DNA of 46,287 bases from Nocardioidaceae bacterium UBA4001 (GTDB lineage: Bacteria > Actinomycetota > Actinomycetes > Propionibacteriales > Nocardioidaceae): contig DGBP01000073.1 in NCBI GenBank assembly GCA_002384855.1, forward strand, positions 1 to 46,287. The letters run 5' to 3'. A program made the position numbers and the translations under genes. Each line of letters begins with the position of its first letter. Within the stretch, counting starts at the first letter, position 1. Positions 1 through 8,084 of the stretch are shown one piece after another. Below the pieces are notes generated by a model. It was given only the letters and a program-made list of their open reading frames with translations, had not been told where the DNA came from and searched no databases.

Positions 1-1
1 C

Positions 2-33
2 CGCGGACCGAGCGCCCAGGAGCTTGGTCCGCG
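2..33. repeat. inverted repeat at the left edge
   Basis: CGCGGACC (2-9) and GGTCCGCG (26-33) form a perfect 8-bp stem with a 16-nt loop. There is no T-run after it. It could be the terminator of a gene lying left of the window, but that gene is not visible. Confidence 0.3.
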
Positions 34-150
34 TCTCATTGCTGCTCACACCACCCCGACGGCCGCGCAAGGATCGCGAGACGACAGGAAAGCGGACGGA
101 AGTCTCGATGAGCATCGCGTTAACCGCTGGTGAAGCCGGGAGCGTTCTCG

Positions 151-204
151 GCCTGTAATCCGTCGGCGTATGCCTACGCAGGTTCGAATCCTGCACCTGC
201 CACC
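151..204 (+). pseudogene. tRNA-Tyr-like 3' fragment
   Basis: The stretch has a tRNA 3' half: a T-arm with a 5-bp stem (GCAGG 178-182, CCTGC 190-194) around TTCGAAT, a 3' acceptor strand ACCTGCC (195-201) and discriminator A. Upstream is an anticodon-loop-like CTGTAA followed by TCCGT and a long variable-arm-like segment, as in class II tRNA-Tyr (GTA). The anticodon loop is one base short, and the matching 5' acceptor strand GGCAGGT is absent from the preceding 150 bases. It is therefore read as a truncated copy, not a working tRNA. Such 3' fragments are typical of attachment sites left by tRNA-targeting integrative elements. Confidence 0.55.
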
Positions 205-207
205 CTG

Positions 208-248
208 TGATGTCCCGGGACACCGTTGACAGGTGTCTCGGGACATCA
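208..248. repeat. 17-bp stem hairpin, possible IS end
   Basis: TGATGTCCCGGGACACC (208-224) pairs with 232-248 at 16 of 17 positions, around the 7-nt loop GTTGACA. It starts four bases after the tRNA-like fragment and overlaps the stop of a transposase-like reading frame on the minus strand. It may be the terminal structure of an insertion sequence or a terminator. No T-run follows on either strand. Confidence 0.5.
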
Positions 249-355
249 AGCGCCGGAATCGACCAGTTTTGGAGGGCCGTCGACACCAGGTGATGGGGCG
301 TCGATGATCCGGATCTCGAGGTCCTGGACGAGGACGATCTGGGCACGGTTCACGA
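246..355 (-). mobile_element. possible C-terminal remnant of an IS481-type transposase
   Basis: On the minus strand one frame reads NRAQIVLVQDLEIRIIDA and ends at TGA (246-248). This resembles the final beta-rich segment of IS481-family integrase-like transposases, where a VLVxDLxIRV core precedes a short tail. Upstream the frame runs straight into the tandem repeat at 360-422, so no catalytic DDE domain remains. The hairpin at 208-248 directly after the stop fits an element end. The match rests on about 20 residues recognised by eye. Confidence 0.35.
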
Positions 356-359
356 TTGG

Positions 360-422
360 TCGGCGCTCGGCGCTCGGCGCTCGGCGCTCGGCGCTCGGCG
401 GTCGGCGGTCGGCGGTCGGCGA
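360..422. repeat. tandem array of nine 7-bp units
   Basis: Five TCGGCGC units are followed by three TCGGCGG and one TCGGCGA, without spacers (360-422). The graded change between unit types suggests expansion by slippage. The reverse complement reads as repeats of CGAGCGC, related to the 8-bp array at 1324-1381. Confidence 0.9.
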
Positions 423-790
423 CGTCGATGGTCAGGGCACCTTGCACCGAACGTATTGCGGGGCCTCTTTCGGCGACTCCTGCTGCTCGACGCCGTACTC
501 CAGGACGCTGTGTCAAGCGACGCGCGCGAATGCGGTGACTGTAGAGGCGGCAGCCGCCCCAACCGCGCGTCGGCTGGTTCAAGGGAGCGCGATCGGCACG
601 GCCCGTCGAACCTGGTTGACGGCTCGGCAACGGTGTCGAGCTACGCCGTCGCCGGTGCGCCGTCCGTTGCTCGGCACGGTGCAGTCTCGGCGTGCTGAAT
701 GCTTACCCGTAGCGCGCCTGCGGTGAGCTCGTTCACGCTCACCGCCCCTTCCCCCGCTGACGGCAGTCGACTGACCGGCATTTGGTCGCG
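423..790. other. intergenic region, no convincing gene
   Basis: Open frames cross this stretch on both strands, but none shows a recognisable domain, a good ribosome binding site or a plausible protein. Arg/Ser/Pro-rich translations are those expected from non-coding high-GC DNA. With the neighbouring tRNA and IS fragments it looks like decayed sequence. Confidence 0.5.
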
Positions 791-1195
791 TCAGCCGGTG
801 GAGGCTGAGCCGTCGAGGTTCTGCAGGCGCAGCTGCCCTCGCGCGACGATGCGCTCGCGCTCGTCAGTGCTCTCGACGATCCAGAGCTGCTGGGAGCGTC
901 CCTGGTGCAGGGGCCGAGCCGTCGAGGTGATGAGGCCATCGGACACGGCCCTGAAGAAGTCAGTGCTGTTCGCGACGCCCACGACCTTGCCCCGTTCGCC
1001 GTACCAGAGCGCGGCACCGATGCTGCCCAGGGTCTCCACTACTGAACAGTGAACTCCACCGTGCACGATCCCATAAGGCTGGTGCAGATCAGGGCGCGCC
1101 TCCCACGTGGCGACGACCTCCTGGCCTGTCGCGCTCTTCAGCTCCAGACCGATGAACTGGGCGAAGGGCCCAAGCATGTCGGCGCTTGTCTCCAT
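791..1195 (-). CDS. PaaI-family hotdog thioesterase
   Basis: A 134-residue single hotdog-fold protein of usual PaaI/DHNA-CoA-thioesterase length. HGG at residues 45-47, then Glu54 in the central helix, match the family signature in which Gly-rich HGG and an acidic residue form the active site. The family hydrolyses acyl- or aryl-CoA thioesters in the cytoplasm. In this context it may release CoA from stalled aromatic-CoA intermediates, as PaaI does in phenylacetate catabolism; that role is inferred. The gene stands alone on the minus strand, with repeats on both sides. Confidence 0.88.
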   Translation of the reverse strand: METSADMLGPFAQFIGLELKSATGQEVVATWEARPDLHQPYGIVHGGVHCSVVETLGSIGAALWYGERGKVVGVANSTDFFRAVSDGLITSTARPLHQGRSQQLWIVESTDERERIVARGQLRLQNLDGSASTG

Positions 1196-1323
1196 GGGGT
1201 CGGTGCTCCTGGTTCGGTCAACAGTTGGACCCAGGCTATCGCGGGAGCAGCCCCCGATTCACCGCAGCAGGAGCGGAGCGAAGTCCGATCAGGAAGGCGC
1301 CAGGTGGGAGCACACTCCTCCTC

Positions 1324-1381
1324 GAGCGGCCGAGCGGCCGAGCGGCCGAGCGGCCGAGTCGGCCGAGCGGCCGAGTCGGCG
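1324..1381. repeat. GC-rich tandem array, 8-9 bp units
   Basis: Four GAGCGGCC units are followed by alternating GAGTCGGCC, GAGCGGCC and GAGTCGGCG (1324-1381). It lies between two minus-strand genes, upstream of the thioesterase. The core CGAGCG is shared with the 7-bp array at 360-422. Confidence 0.9.
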
Positions 1382-1428
1382 GCTGGACTACCTTGTCCTG
1401 GCCCGATTCTTCGGGACCGTGTCGAGGG

Positions 1429-1770
1429 TCAGCCTCTGAGGAACTCGAGGACATTCGGCGGAAGGCCCAGCACGACGCTGTGTTCCGCGTGGTACAGCCG
1501 CAGGCCTCGAGGGGACAGGCCAACGTTCCACCCATGCAGGTCAAGCGGATAGGTCGCCGCGCTGACCACGGCTCGTACGCGCTCGACGCTACTCCTGGGG
1601 TCGCTGTTCGTGGTGACAGCGATCTCGGAGGCGAGCTCCTCGGGCGTCAGCCGCGCCAACTCCTCGAGGCGCCCGTCAACCGCGAGGGTCACAGGGGCGA
1701 GGTAAAGGTCGGTTGCGTCGTGGGGACGACGGGCAGCACGATGATCGCGGGCCATGGTCCAGCCTTTCAA
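1429..1770 (-). CDS. unknown small protein
   Basis: I do not recognise a family for this protein of at most 113 residues. It has a basic N-terminus, an acidic middle with ELARLTPEELASEI, and a C-terminal half rich in hydrophobic residues ending PPNVLEFLRG; no membrane segment or metal motif is seen. Two starts are possible: TTG at 1770 preceded by a GAGG, or ATG at 1755 (108 residues) preceded by AAAGG at suitable spacing. The middle and end have the composition of a real folded protein, unlike neighbouring shadow frames. Function unknown. Confidence 0.6.
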   Translation of the reverse strand: MKGWTMARDHRAARRPHDATDLYLAPVTLAVDGRLEELARLTPEELASEIAVTTNSDPRSSVERVRAVVSAATYPLDLHGWNVGLSPRGLRLYHAEHSVVLGLPPNVLEFLRG

Positions 1771-1912
1771 CGGAGGTCCTCACCGTAACGCCGGCGGCGG
1801 CTACACGGGGCCAACTTCTCCGGTGGCTAGGGGGCGGGTCGGACATATTCGGCCATTGGGTCGCAGGCGACGCCGGTACGCGGCCATCGTGTCCCATCGG
1901 TAGATTGCTCGC

Positions 1913-2446
1913 GTGGACGACTCGAGACTCCCGCAGTTGACCGACTCCCAGGGCTCCATCGTGACCGAGAGCCTGCGCATCGCGCTGGTCGCCGCCGCGC
2001 GCCACGTTGGCCCTGAGCGAGCGAGCGCCCTCGCAGCGGCAGGGGCGCAGCTCACCTCCGGCGACGGGGTGGTCGCACCACATCCGGCATGGCCGACAGT
2101 CGGCACCGTGGTCACGCGCGAGCTGGAGGTCACCGAAGGTGATACCGCCGCCGCGATGGGGCACCCCGACCCCACGGTTCGAGTGCTCGGCTCCCCCCGC
2201 ATCTCGCTGTGGTGCGAGCTCGTCTCGGAGGAGGCTCTTCCGGCGCCGTCGTCTGAGCTGACGCATGTCGGCGCCGGCATCCTGGTGCATCATCTGGGAG
2301 AGGCACACGTCGGGGACCGGCTGACCCTGGCCGTGACGCTCGAGTCCGTCTCGGGCCGCCGCGGGGTCTTCAGCTGCGTACTCACGCTGGGGGACAGGCT
2401 GGTCGCGCTGGCCACCCACCATCGCGTGGTCGTCGCTCGTAGCTGA
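1913..2446 (+). CDS. hotdog thioesterase, FlK-like
   Basis: 177 residues beginning at GTG. The C-terminal half (about 60-170) resembles the fluoroacetyl-CoA thioesterase FlK group of hotdog enzymes: a VGTxVTREL strand, a helix following SPRISLW, and THVGAGILVHHLGEAHVGD, where FlK relatives carry T-x-VG-x-x-V-x-x-x-H-L. The first ~50 residues form an Ala-rich helical extension not typical of FlK, so a fused helper segment or different substrate is possible. It probably hydrolyses an acyl-CoA in the cytoplasm; the substrate is unknown. Confidence 0.75.
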   Translation: MDDSRLPQLTDSQGSIVTESLRIALVAAARHVGPERASALAAAGAQLTSGDGVVAPHPAWPTVGTVVTRELEVTEGDTAAAMGHPDPTVRVLGSPRISLWCELVSEEALPAPSSELTHVGAGILVHHLGEAHVGDRLTLAVTLESVSGRRGVFSCVLTLGDRLVALATHHRVVVARS

Positions 2447-2580
2447 CGGGCTCTTTCGACACCCAACAATCGTGGCGACGTGCTCTTGTTGACTGTTCGG
2501 GACATCTCCTCGTCCGCCCGACCGGCGCGTCGCGTCGACTTGGCCTTTCCAGGAGCATCTGGCTGCGGCAGGCTAGGCCC

Positions 2581-3237
2581 ATGGCCGAGGAGCACGCGCC
2601 GTTGCAGGTGGCAGCCATCGACCTCGAGTTGACGTGCCGACGCCCGCTGGCCGCGGCGTCGGGGGTCGACCGGTGGGTCGCTCGCGCGATCACGGGCGCG
2701 GGACGCGGCGACCCCGGACCGTCCACCGCCGACCCGGTGTCGGAGGAGCTGGTGGGCAGGATCGAGGTGCTGAGCGTCGACCTCGCACGGTGCCGCGATC
2801 CGTGGGCCGAGCTGGATGCGTCCAACGATGCTGTCGCCCACATCGGGGAGACGGTGTTCGACCAGAACACCGGCCAGCTCGCGCAAGGCTTCGACAGTCG
2901 GCTGCGCGGTAGCGGTGACCGGGTGCTGGTGGTGGACTACGTCGAGCTCGAACCTGCGTGGCAACGTCAGAACCTGGCAGGGTTGCTCGTCGCGGTGACC
3001 TTGGATCAGCTCCGGGCGGGCTGCCGCGTGATCGTGTGCCTCCCGGGTCCCTTGGAGCGCCGCTCCCTCGATGACCACGAGCACGAGCGGGCGGTACGCC
3101 GCATGCAGGTCGTCTGGGGACAGATCGGTTTCACACCGTACGAGGGCGGGGTCTGGTACCTGGACCCGCAGACCGGGGCTCTTTACGACGGACTGGTCGA
3201 CCTGCGCCGCCGACATGGCCTGCCTGAACACGTGTAG
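2581..3237 (+). CDS. GNAT-like protein of unknown role
   Basis: 218 residues from ATG. Residues about 115-190 look like an N-acetyltransferase core: strand RVLVVDYVELEPAWQRQNL followed by LLVAVTLDQLRAGC and later QVVWGQIGFTPY, which resembles the GNAT strand 4, acetyl-CoA loop and C-terminal W-x-x-x-GF strand. The acetyl-CoA loop lacks the classic Q/R-x-x-G-x-G/A, having WQRQNL instead, so acetyltransferase activity is uncertain. The N-terminal half is unassigned. It stands alone upstream of the ABC importer operon. Confidence 0.65.
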   Translation: MAEEHAPLQVAAIDLELTCRRPLAAASGVDRWVARAITGAGRGDPGPSTADPVSEELVGRIEVLSVDLARCRDPWAELDASNDAVAHIGETVFDQNTGQLAQGFDSRLRGSGDRVLVVDYVELEPAWQRQNLAGLLVAVTLDQLRAGCRVIVCLPGPLERRSLDDHEHERAVRRMQVVWGQIGFTPYEGGVWYLDPQTGALYDGLVDLRRRHGLPEHV

Positions 3238-3265
3238 TCATGACTCGGCTGTGTCTCAGTGCGGA

Positions 3266-3311
3266 CACGAAATTCTACATTTGCTTGCTCGACCGCACGA
3301 AACTGTAGTCT
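3266..3311 (+). promoter_or_regulatory. direct repeats and possible promoter ahead of the ABC importer
   Basis: CACGAAATTCTA (3266-3277) and CACGAAACTGTA (3296-3307) are 10/12 identical and exactly 30 bp apart, close to three helical turns, as for tandem regulator sites. A TTGCTT (3281-3286) and TAGTCT (3306-3311) could be weak -35/-10 boxes, but their 19-nt spacing is long. The GGAGG ribosome site of the importer gene lies at 3340-3344. Confidence 0.4.
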
Positions 3312-3348
3312 AATGCTCGCTCTGTGATCCCTGTCACCTGGAGGACCC

Positions 3349-4557
3349 GTGTCCGTTTCATCTGTCCCGTTCCGCCGACGTCCGCGCCGTCTTGTCCCCG
3401 TCACGATCGGGGCGGCCTCGATACTTCTGCTCGCTGCCTGTGGTGGGGGGAGCATCTCCGAGGGCAACGGAGGAGAGGAGAGTGAGGGGCCGGTCAAGAT
3501 CGGTCTCTCCGTGCCGCTCTCCGGTGTCTACGCCGCACTGGGTGAGGACATGACCCAGGGCTTCGAGCTGTACCTCGACGAGAACGACGGCCAGCTCGGT
3601 GGCCGTGACATCGAGGTCGTGAAGGCGGACGAGGGCGAGTCTCCGCAGACCGGCGTGCCCGCCACCAGCAAGCTCGTCACCCAGAACGACGTGTCCGCCG
3701 TGGTCGGGATCGTCAACTCCGCGACGGCCCTCGGCCTGAAGGACACCTTCGTCCAGTCCGAGGTGCCGCTGATCATCGCGAACGCCGGCGCTGACGAGCT
3801 GACCGACGACGCCTCGCCGTACATCTGGCGAACCTCCTTCACCAACGGGCAGGTAGGCGCCGCCCTGGGCGCCGCCGTCGCCGAGGAGCTCGGCGACAAG
3901 GAGGTCTTCCTCATGGCCGCCGACTACGCGGCCGGGCACGAGTCGGTCGACGGCTTCCGGGAGACGTTCACGGAGGCGGGTGGCAGCATCGCCGGTGAGG
4001 CGTTCACGCCCTTCGGCACCACGAGTGACTGGCAGCCGTTCCTGAGCAAGGTGCGCTCGTCGGGTGCCGGCGCCGTGTACGTGTTCTACGCCGGGGCCGA
4101 GGCGGTCAACTTCGTCAAGCAGTACGACTCCTTCGGGATCGGCGACAGCGCCCAGCTGTACGGTGCGGGCTTCTTGACCGAGGGTGGCGTCCTGGAGGCC
4201 CAGGGAGCTGCCGCCGAAGGGGTGCGCACGTCCCTGCACTACAGCCACCTGCTCGACACCGATCGCAACGCCGAGTTCGTGGAGGCCTACCAGGCCGCCT
4301 ACGACGAGGTGCCGACCGTGTACGCGGTCCAGGCCTATGACGCCGCCGCCGCGCTCGACCTGGCCCTGGAGGACGCGGAGTCGACCGACGGCGCCGGCAT
4401 CGCTGACGCGCTGGCGAACGTGGGTGACATCGACAGCCCGCGCGGGACGTGGAGCTTCGACGAGGACCACAACCCCGACCAGCCGTACTACCTGCGCGAG
4501 GTGCAGAAGGCTGACGGCGGACTCGCCAACGTGGTTCTCGAAGAACTCACGCAGTAG
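3349..4557 (+). CDS. ABC transporter substrate-binding lipoprotein
   Basis: 402 residues from GTG with a strong GGAGG site 4 bases upstream. The N-terminus has an Arg-rich stretch, a hydrophobic core and a lipobox LLAAC with Cys31, so the mature protein is a membrane-anchored lipoprotein. The rest is a type I periplasmic-binding fold of the LivK/branched-chain family: KIGLSVPLSGVYAALGED early, then VVGIVNSATALGLKD and a C-terminal hinge region. In aromatic catabolic clusters this family often binds benzoate-like acids instead of amino acids. The location before the box genes supports that, but no ligand can be read from sequence. Confidence 0.92.
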   Translation: MSVSSVPFRRRPRRLVPVTIGAASILLLAACGGGSISEGNGGEESEGPVKIGLSVPLSGVYAALGEDMTQGFELYLDENDGQLGGRDIEVVKADEGESPQTGVPATSKLVTQNDVSAVVGIVNSATALGLKDTFVQSEVPLIIANAGADELTDDASPYIWRTSFTNGQVGAALGAAVAEELGDKEVFLMAADYAAGHESVDGFRETFTEAGGSIAGEAFTPFGTTSDWQPFLSKVRSSGAGAVYVFYAGAEAVNFVKQYDSFGIGDSAQLYGAGFLTEGGVLEAQGAAAEGVRTSLHYSHLLDTDRNAEFVEAYQAAYDEVPTVYAVQAYDAAAALDLALEDAESTDGAGIADALANVGDIDSPRGTWSFDEDHNPDQPYYLREVQKADGGLANVVLEELTQ

Positions 4558-4564
4558 GGCTAAC

Positions 4565-5449
4565 GTGCTCTCCTGGCTCGACGCCAATGCGCTGAGCATG
4601 CTGAACGGCGTGGCGCTCGCGGCCGTCCTGTTCCTCATCGCGGTAGGTCTCTCGCTCGTCTTCGGCACCATGGACGTGCTCAACCTCGCGCACGGCGCGG
4701 TGTCGTTGACGGGCGCCTACATCGGGGTCGCCTTCCTCGAACGGGATACCACCATCCCGCTCTTCGTGACGGCCGTCCTGGCGGCCGCCGCGTTCGGGAT
4801 GGTGGCCGGGGTCGTGCTGGCGGCGATGACGTCCTCGGTCGGTGACCACCTGCGGCAAGCGTTGCTGACCCTCGGTGTGGCCCTGATCGCGGGCGACGTG
4901 CTGAGGGAGATCTTCGGCGCCGACGTCGAGTCCGTCTCGGCGCCGGCGTCGCTGGCGGGTGCGGTGAGCGTGTTCGGTCGCCCGTACCCTCTGTACCGGT
5001 TGGTGATCATCGGGATCAGTGCCGCCATCGCCGTTGTGTTGTACATCGTCCTGGAACGCACCCGGGTGGGAGCCCTGGTCCGGGCGACCGTGGCGGACCG
5101 GGCCATGGTCGAGGCGATCGGAGTGCGGACCAACCTCGTCCTCGGCGGCGTCTTCGGGGCGGGGGCGGCACTGGCGGCCATCGGCGGTCTGCTTGCCGCC
5201 CCGATCCTCGGGGCGCAGCCCGGACTGGACGACACGGTCCTCCTGCTGGCGCTGGTCGTCGTCGTGGTCGGTGGCCTCGGCTCGCTCCGGGGGGCCCTGG
5301 TCGGGGCGCTGCTCGTGGGGCAGGTGCAGACGTTGGGAGTCGCGCTCGCCTCCGAGTACGCGTCGTTCCTGCTGTTCGCCGCGATGGCGATCGTCCTGCT
5401 CACGCGACCACGGGGGCTGTTGCCGGCGAAGACGGGGGCACACGGATGA
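4565..5449 (+). CDS. LivH-type ABC permease
   Basis: 294 residues of very hydrophobic sequence forming about eight membrane segments. SLVFGTMDVLNLAHG near the N-terminus is the hallmark of LivH permeases, and GGLGSLRGALVGALLVG near the C-terminus is the usual coupling-helix region. GTG at 4565 is chosen because it sits 7 bases after the binding-protein stop and directly before the first hydrophobic segment; the frame is open further upstream but only as a shadow of the preceding gene. It overlaps the next permease by 4 bases. Confidence 0.92.
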   Translation: MLSWLDANALSMLNGVALAAVLFLIAVGLSLVFGTMDVLNLAHGAVSLTGAYIGVAFLERDTTIPLFVTAVLAAAAFGMVAGVVLAAMTSSVGDHLRQALLTLGVALIAGDVLREIFGADVESVSAPASLAGAVSVFGRPYPLYRLVIIGISAAIAVVLYIVLERTRVGALVRATVADRAMVEAIGVRTNLVLGGVFGAGAALAAIGGLLAAPILGAQPGLDDTVLLLALVVVVVGGLGSLRGALVGALLVGQVQTLGVALASEYASFLLFAAMAIVLLTRPRGLLPAKTGAHG

Positions 5450-6492
5450 TGCGGAGCAAGGCGCAGCCGCGCCCTTCCGCGGCGGACCGGACGGGCGCCT
5501 CGGCGTCCACGGGTGGAGGTCGCCGTCACCTGCCCCGGCCGGTGCTGGTGTCCCGCGTGGCCTTGGGTCTGGCGCTTCTGGTGCTCGCGGCACTGCCGCT
5601 GTTCCTGGCGCCGTACCCGATCGGGCTCGCGGGACGCATCCTCGCCTTTGCGCTGCTTGTCGTCAGTGTGGACCTGCTCACCGGCGTGACGGGAATGCCG
5701 ACTCTGGGGCAGGTCGCCTACTTCGGGACCGGAGCCTACGCAGCCGGTCTCGTCGGAATCCACATGGACAGCAGCGCTGTGCTCCAGCTGCTCGTGGGCA
5801 GCGCAGCCGCGGCACTCCTGGCTCTGCTCACCGGTGCGGTGGCGGTGCGCACCAGCGGCATCGTGTTCTTGATGGTGACCCTCGCCATCGGCGAGCTGGT
5901 ACACCGGTTCGCTGACTCCTTCGCGCCGGTTGGCGCGTCCAACGGCCTGGCCGGCATCCCCCCGATCAGCATCCTGCCAGGGGGTGAACCGCTCGAGCTC
6001 GCGGGCTTCATCTACTGGTGGGTGCTCGCGGTCTTCCTGCTGGGGATGGCGGTGGCGACGCTCGTGGTCAAGTCGCCACTCGGGCGGTCCATGCGTGGTG
6101 TCCGCGACGGTGAGAAGCGGCTGCACGCGCTCGGTCAGCAGACCTACCCGGTCAAGCTGGCGGCGTACACGATCGCCGGCGGCCTGGCTGGTGCGGCGGG
6201 CACCGCCTGGGTCGCCCAGACCCGGTTCTTCTCGCCCGGTGACCTGGGTTTCGACGTCGCGGCGTTCGCCCTGCTGAGCGTCGTGCTCGGCGGGGCGGGG
6301 ACCCTCTGGGGCCCGGTGATCGGTGCGTTCGTCGTGATCCTGGTTCGCGACTGGCTTTCGGCGTACGTCGATGGGAGGGGAGCACTCATGCTCGGTGTCC
6401 TGTTCGTCGTCGCGGTGTACACACTGCCTCGCGGCATCGCGGGTGCCCGCTGGCGCAAACCGCTTCGTCGGCCACGGAGGACGAGCCCATGA
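5446..6492 (+). CDS. LivM-type ABC permease
   Basis: 348 residues. A polar, Arg/Ser-rich N-terminal tail of ~35 residues precedes about ten membrane segments. LTGVTGMPTLGQVAYFGTGAYAAG is characteristic of LivM, and GGAGTLWGPVIGAF near the end is the conserved permease motif contacting the ATPase. The ATGA overlap with the upstream permease and with the downstream ATPase shows translational coupling, as expected for subunits needed in fixed ratio. Confidence 0.92.
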   Translation: MMRSKAQPRPSAADRTGASASTGGGRRHLPRPVLVSRVALGLALLVLAALPLFLAPYPIGLAGRILAFALLVVSVDLLTGVTGMPTLGQVAYFGTGAYAAGLVGIHMDSSAVLQLLVGSAAAALLALLTGAVAVRTSGIVFLMVTLAIGELVHRFADSFAPVGASNGLAGIPPISILPGGEPLELAGFIYWWVLAVFLLGMAVATLVVKSPLGRSMRGVRDGEKRLHALGQQTYPVKLAAYTIAGGLAGAAGTAWVAQTRFFSPGDLGFDVAAFALLSVVLGGAGTLWGPVIGAFVVILVRDWLSAYVDGRGALMLGVLFVVAVYTLPRGIAGARWRKPLRRPRRTSP

Positions 6493-7280
6493 CCGGCGAA
6501 GAGCTGGAGCCGATCCTGCGGCTCGAGGGACTGACCCTCAGGTACGGCGCCCTGACAGCGGTCGACCACGTCGACCTCTCCATCCGCGAGGGAGCGCGTC
6601 ATGCGCTGATCGGGCCCAATGGTGCAGGCAAGTCCAGCCTTTTCTCGGTGGTGGCGGGGGCGGTGCGTGCGACGGAGGGAAGGGTGATCCTGGGCGGCAA
6701 GGACATCAGCAGCCTCAACGAGTCGGGACGTGCTCGTGTGGGCCTGGTGCGCACCTTCCAGCACTCCAGCCTCTTCCTGGGCGTCAGCGTCCTCGACAAC
6801 GTTCGGCTGGCCGTCGAGCGGGCGCATGGACGACCGAAACGCCCCTGGCCGATGCCACGAACCGACCGGGTCATCACCGAGAAGGCGATGAGCCACCTCG
6901 GAGCCGTGGGCCTCGTGGACCGTTGCAACGCCCTGTGCGGGGCGCTGTCTCACGGTGAGCGACGCCAGCTCGAGGTCGCGATGGTGCTCGCCTGCGACCC
7001 TCGGCTCGTGCTCTTCGACGAGCCGACCGCGGGTATGTCGGCGGCCGAGACGCAGCGCTTCTCCGAGCTGGTCGAGTCGCTCCCGGCGGAGATCACGACC
7101 GTGGTCGTCGAGCACGACCTCGACGTGGTCTTCCGGCTGGCCGACCGGGTCAGCGTGCTGGCGGCCGGACGACTGATCGCCGACGGAAGCCCCGACGAGG
7201 TGCGGGCCGACGCTGCCGTCAAGGAGGCGTACCTGGGCAAGCCAAGGTCCGCGGAGCCCCTGTTCGGAGGCATCTCATGA
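6489..7280 (+). CDS. LivG-type ABC transporter ATPase
   Basis: 263 residues. Walker A GPNGAGKS at 42-49, signature LSHGERRQLE and Walker B LVLFDEPTAGM are all intact, followed by an H-loop in VVVEHDLDVVF. The long insert after Walker A, FQHSSLFLGVSVLDNV, is typical for LivG. It powers uptake by the importer encoded upstream and overlaps both neighbouring genes by 4 bases. Confidence 0.93.
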   Translation: MTGEELEPILRLEGLTLRYGALTAVDHVDLSIREGARHALIGPNGAGKSSLFSVVAGAVRATEGRVILGGKDISSLNESGRARVGLVRTFQHSSLFLGVSVLDNVRLAVERAHGRPKRPWPMPRTDRVITEKAMSHLGAVGLVDRCNALCGALSHGERRQLEVAMVLACDPRLVLFDEPTAGMSAAETQRFSELVESLPAEITTVVVEHDLDVVFRLADRVSVLAAGRLIADGSPDEVRADAAVKEAYLGKPRSAEPLFGGIS

Positions 7281-7978
7281 GTGCGTTGCTCGAGGTCGAG
7301 GACCTTGTCGCGGGGTACGCCGGGAGCCGGGTGCTCGACGGTGTCTCCCTCTCGTTGGACGCGGGAGAGGCGGTGACCCTGCTCGGCCGAAACGGCGTCG
7401 GCAAGACGACCTGCATGGAGACCATCATGGGCTTGGTCAAGCCGTCGTCGGGCTCGGTGCACGTCGACGGGCGTGACGTCACCGGCAGGCCCCCGCACGT
7501 GGTCTCGCGCAGCGGTGTCGCGATCGTGCCTCAGGGACGTCGAGTCTTCGCGCCTCTGACGGTGGAGGAGAACCTGGCGATCGCGGCCCGGAAATCGGGG
7601 GAGTGGTCGGTGAAGCGGGTGTACGAACTGATGCCGCGGCTCGCTGAGCGGCGGTCGAACCTCGGCTCACAGCTCTCTGGCGGCGAGCAGCAGATGCTGG
7701 CGATCGGGCGTGCGCTGCTTTGCTCCCCGCGTGTCATGCTGCTGGACGAGCCCTCCGACGGGCTTGCCCCCACGGTGGTGGAGCAGGTGGGGAAGATCCT
7801 CGTCGATCTCGCGCAGACAGGGCTCGCGATCCTCATCGTCGAGCAGGACCTGCGTCTGGCCTTCGACGTCGCGGACCGGGTCGTGGTCATGACCAAGGGG
7901 CAGATCGTGCACGAGAGCACCGTGGCCGAGTTCCGCAAGGACGCCGCCCGGGCCCAGGCCCTGCTCGGTGTCGGGTGA
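7277..7978 (+). CDS. LivF-type ABC transporter ATPase
   Basis: 233 residues, the usual LivF length. Walker A GRNGVGKT (37-44), Q-loop in IVPQGRRVFAPLTVEENL, signature LSGGEQQMLAIGRAL, Walker B VMLLDEPSDGLAP and H-loop in LIVEQDL are present. It completes the five-gene importer operon 3349-7978. About 100 bases separate it from the next gene, which may have its own promoter. Confidence 0.93.
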   Translation: MSALLEVEDLVAGYAGSRVLDGVSLSLDAGEAVTLLGRNGVGKTTCMETIMGLVKPSSGSVHVDGRDVTGRPPHVVSRSGVAIVPQGRRVFAPLTVEENLAIAARKSGEWSVKRVYELMPRLAERRSNLGSQLSGGEQQMLAIGRALLCSPRVMLLDEPSDGLAPTVVEQVGKILVDLAQTGLAILIVEQDLRLAFDVADRVVVMTKGQIVHESTVAEFRKDAARAQALLGVG

Positions 7979-8084
7979 CGCAAGTCCTTGAGGGGCACCT
8001 GACCTGTGACACGGTTCTGGCGGATCACGACAGACGTGTAGTGTGATGGAAGGCCGAGTTGTCGACGTCAGGTGAGGTGGACCC

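Noticed and set aside
151..204. Functional tRNA-Tyr
   Set aside because: The 5' acceptor strand is missing and the anticodon loop has six bases.
46..630. 194-residue minus-strand frame at the left edge
   Set aside because: It runs through the tRNA fragment, the hairpin and the tandem repeat, and its Arg/Pro-rich translation has repeat-derived stretches.
360..1381. CRISPR array
   Set aside because: The repeats are 7-9 bp and directly adjoining, with no spacers and no cas genes nearby.
4184..4564. N-terminal extension of the LivH permease
   Set aside because: It overlaps the end of the binding-protein gene in another frame and reads as Arg/Thr/Pro-rich sequence; the membrane protein begins at GTG 4565.
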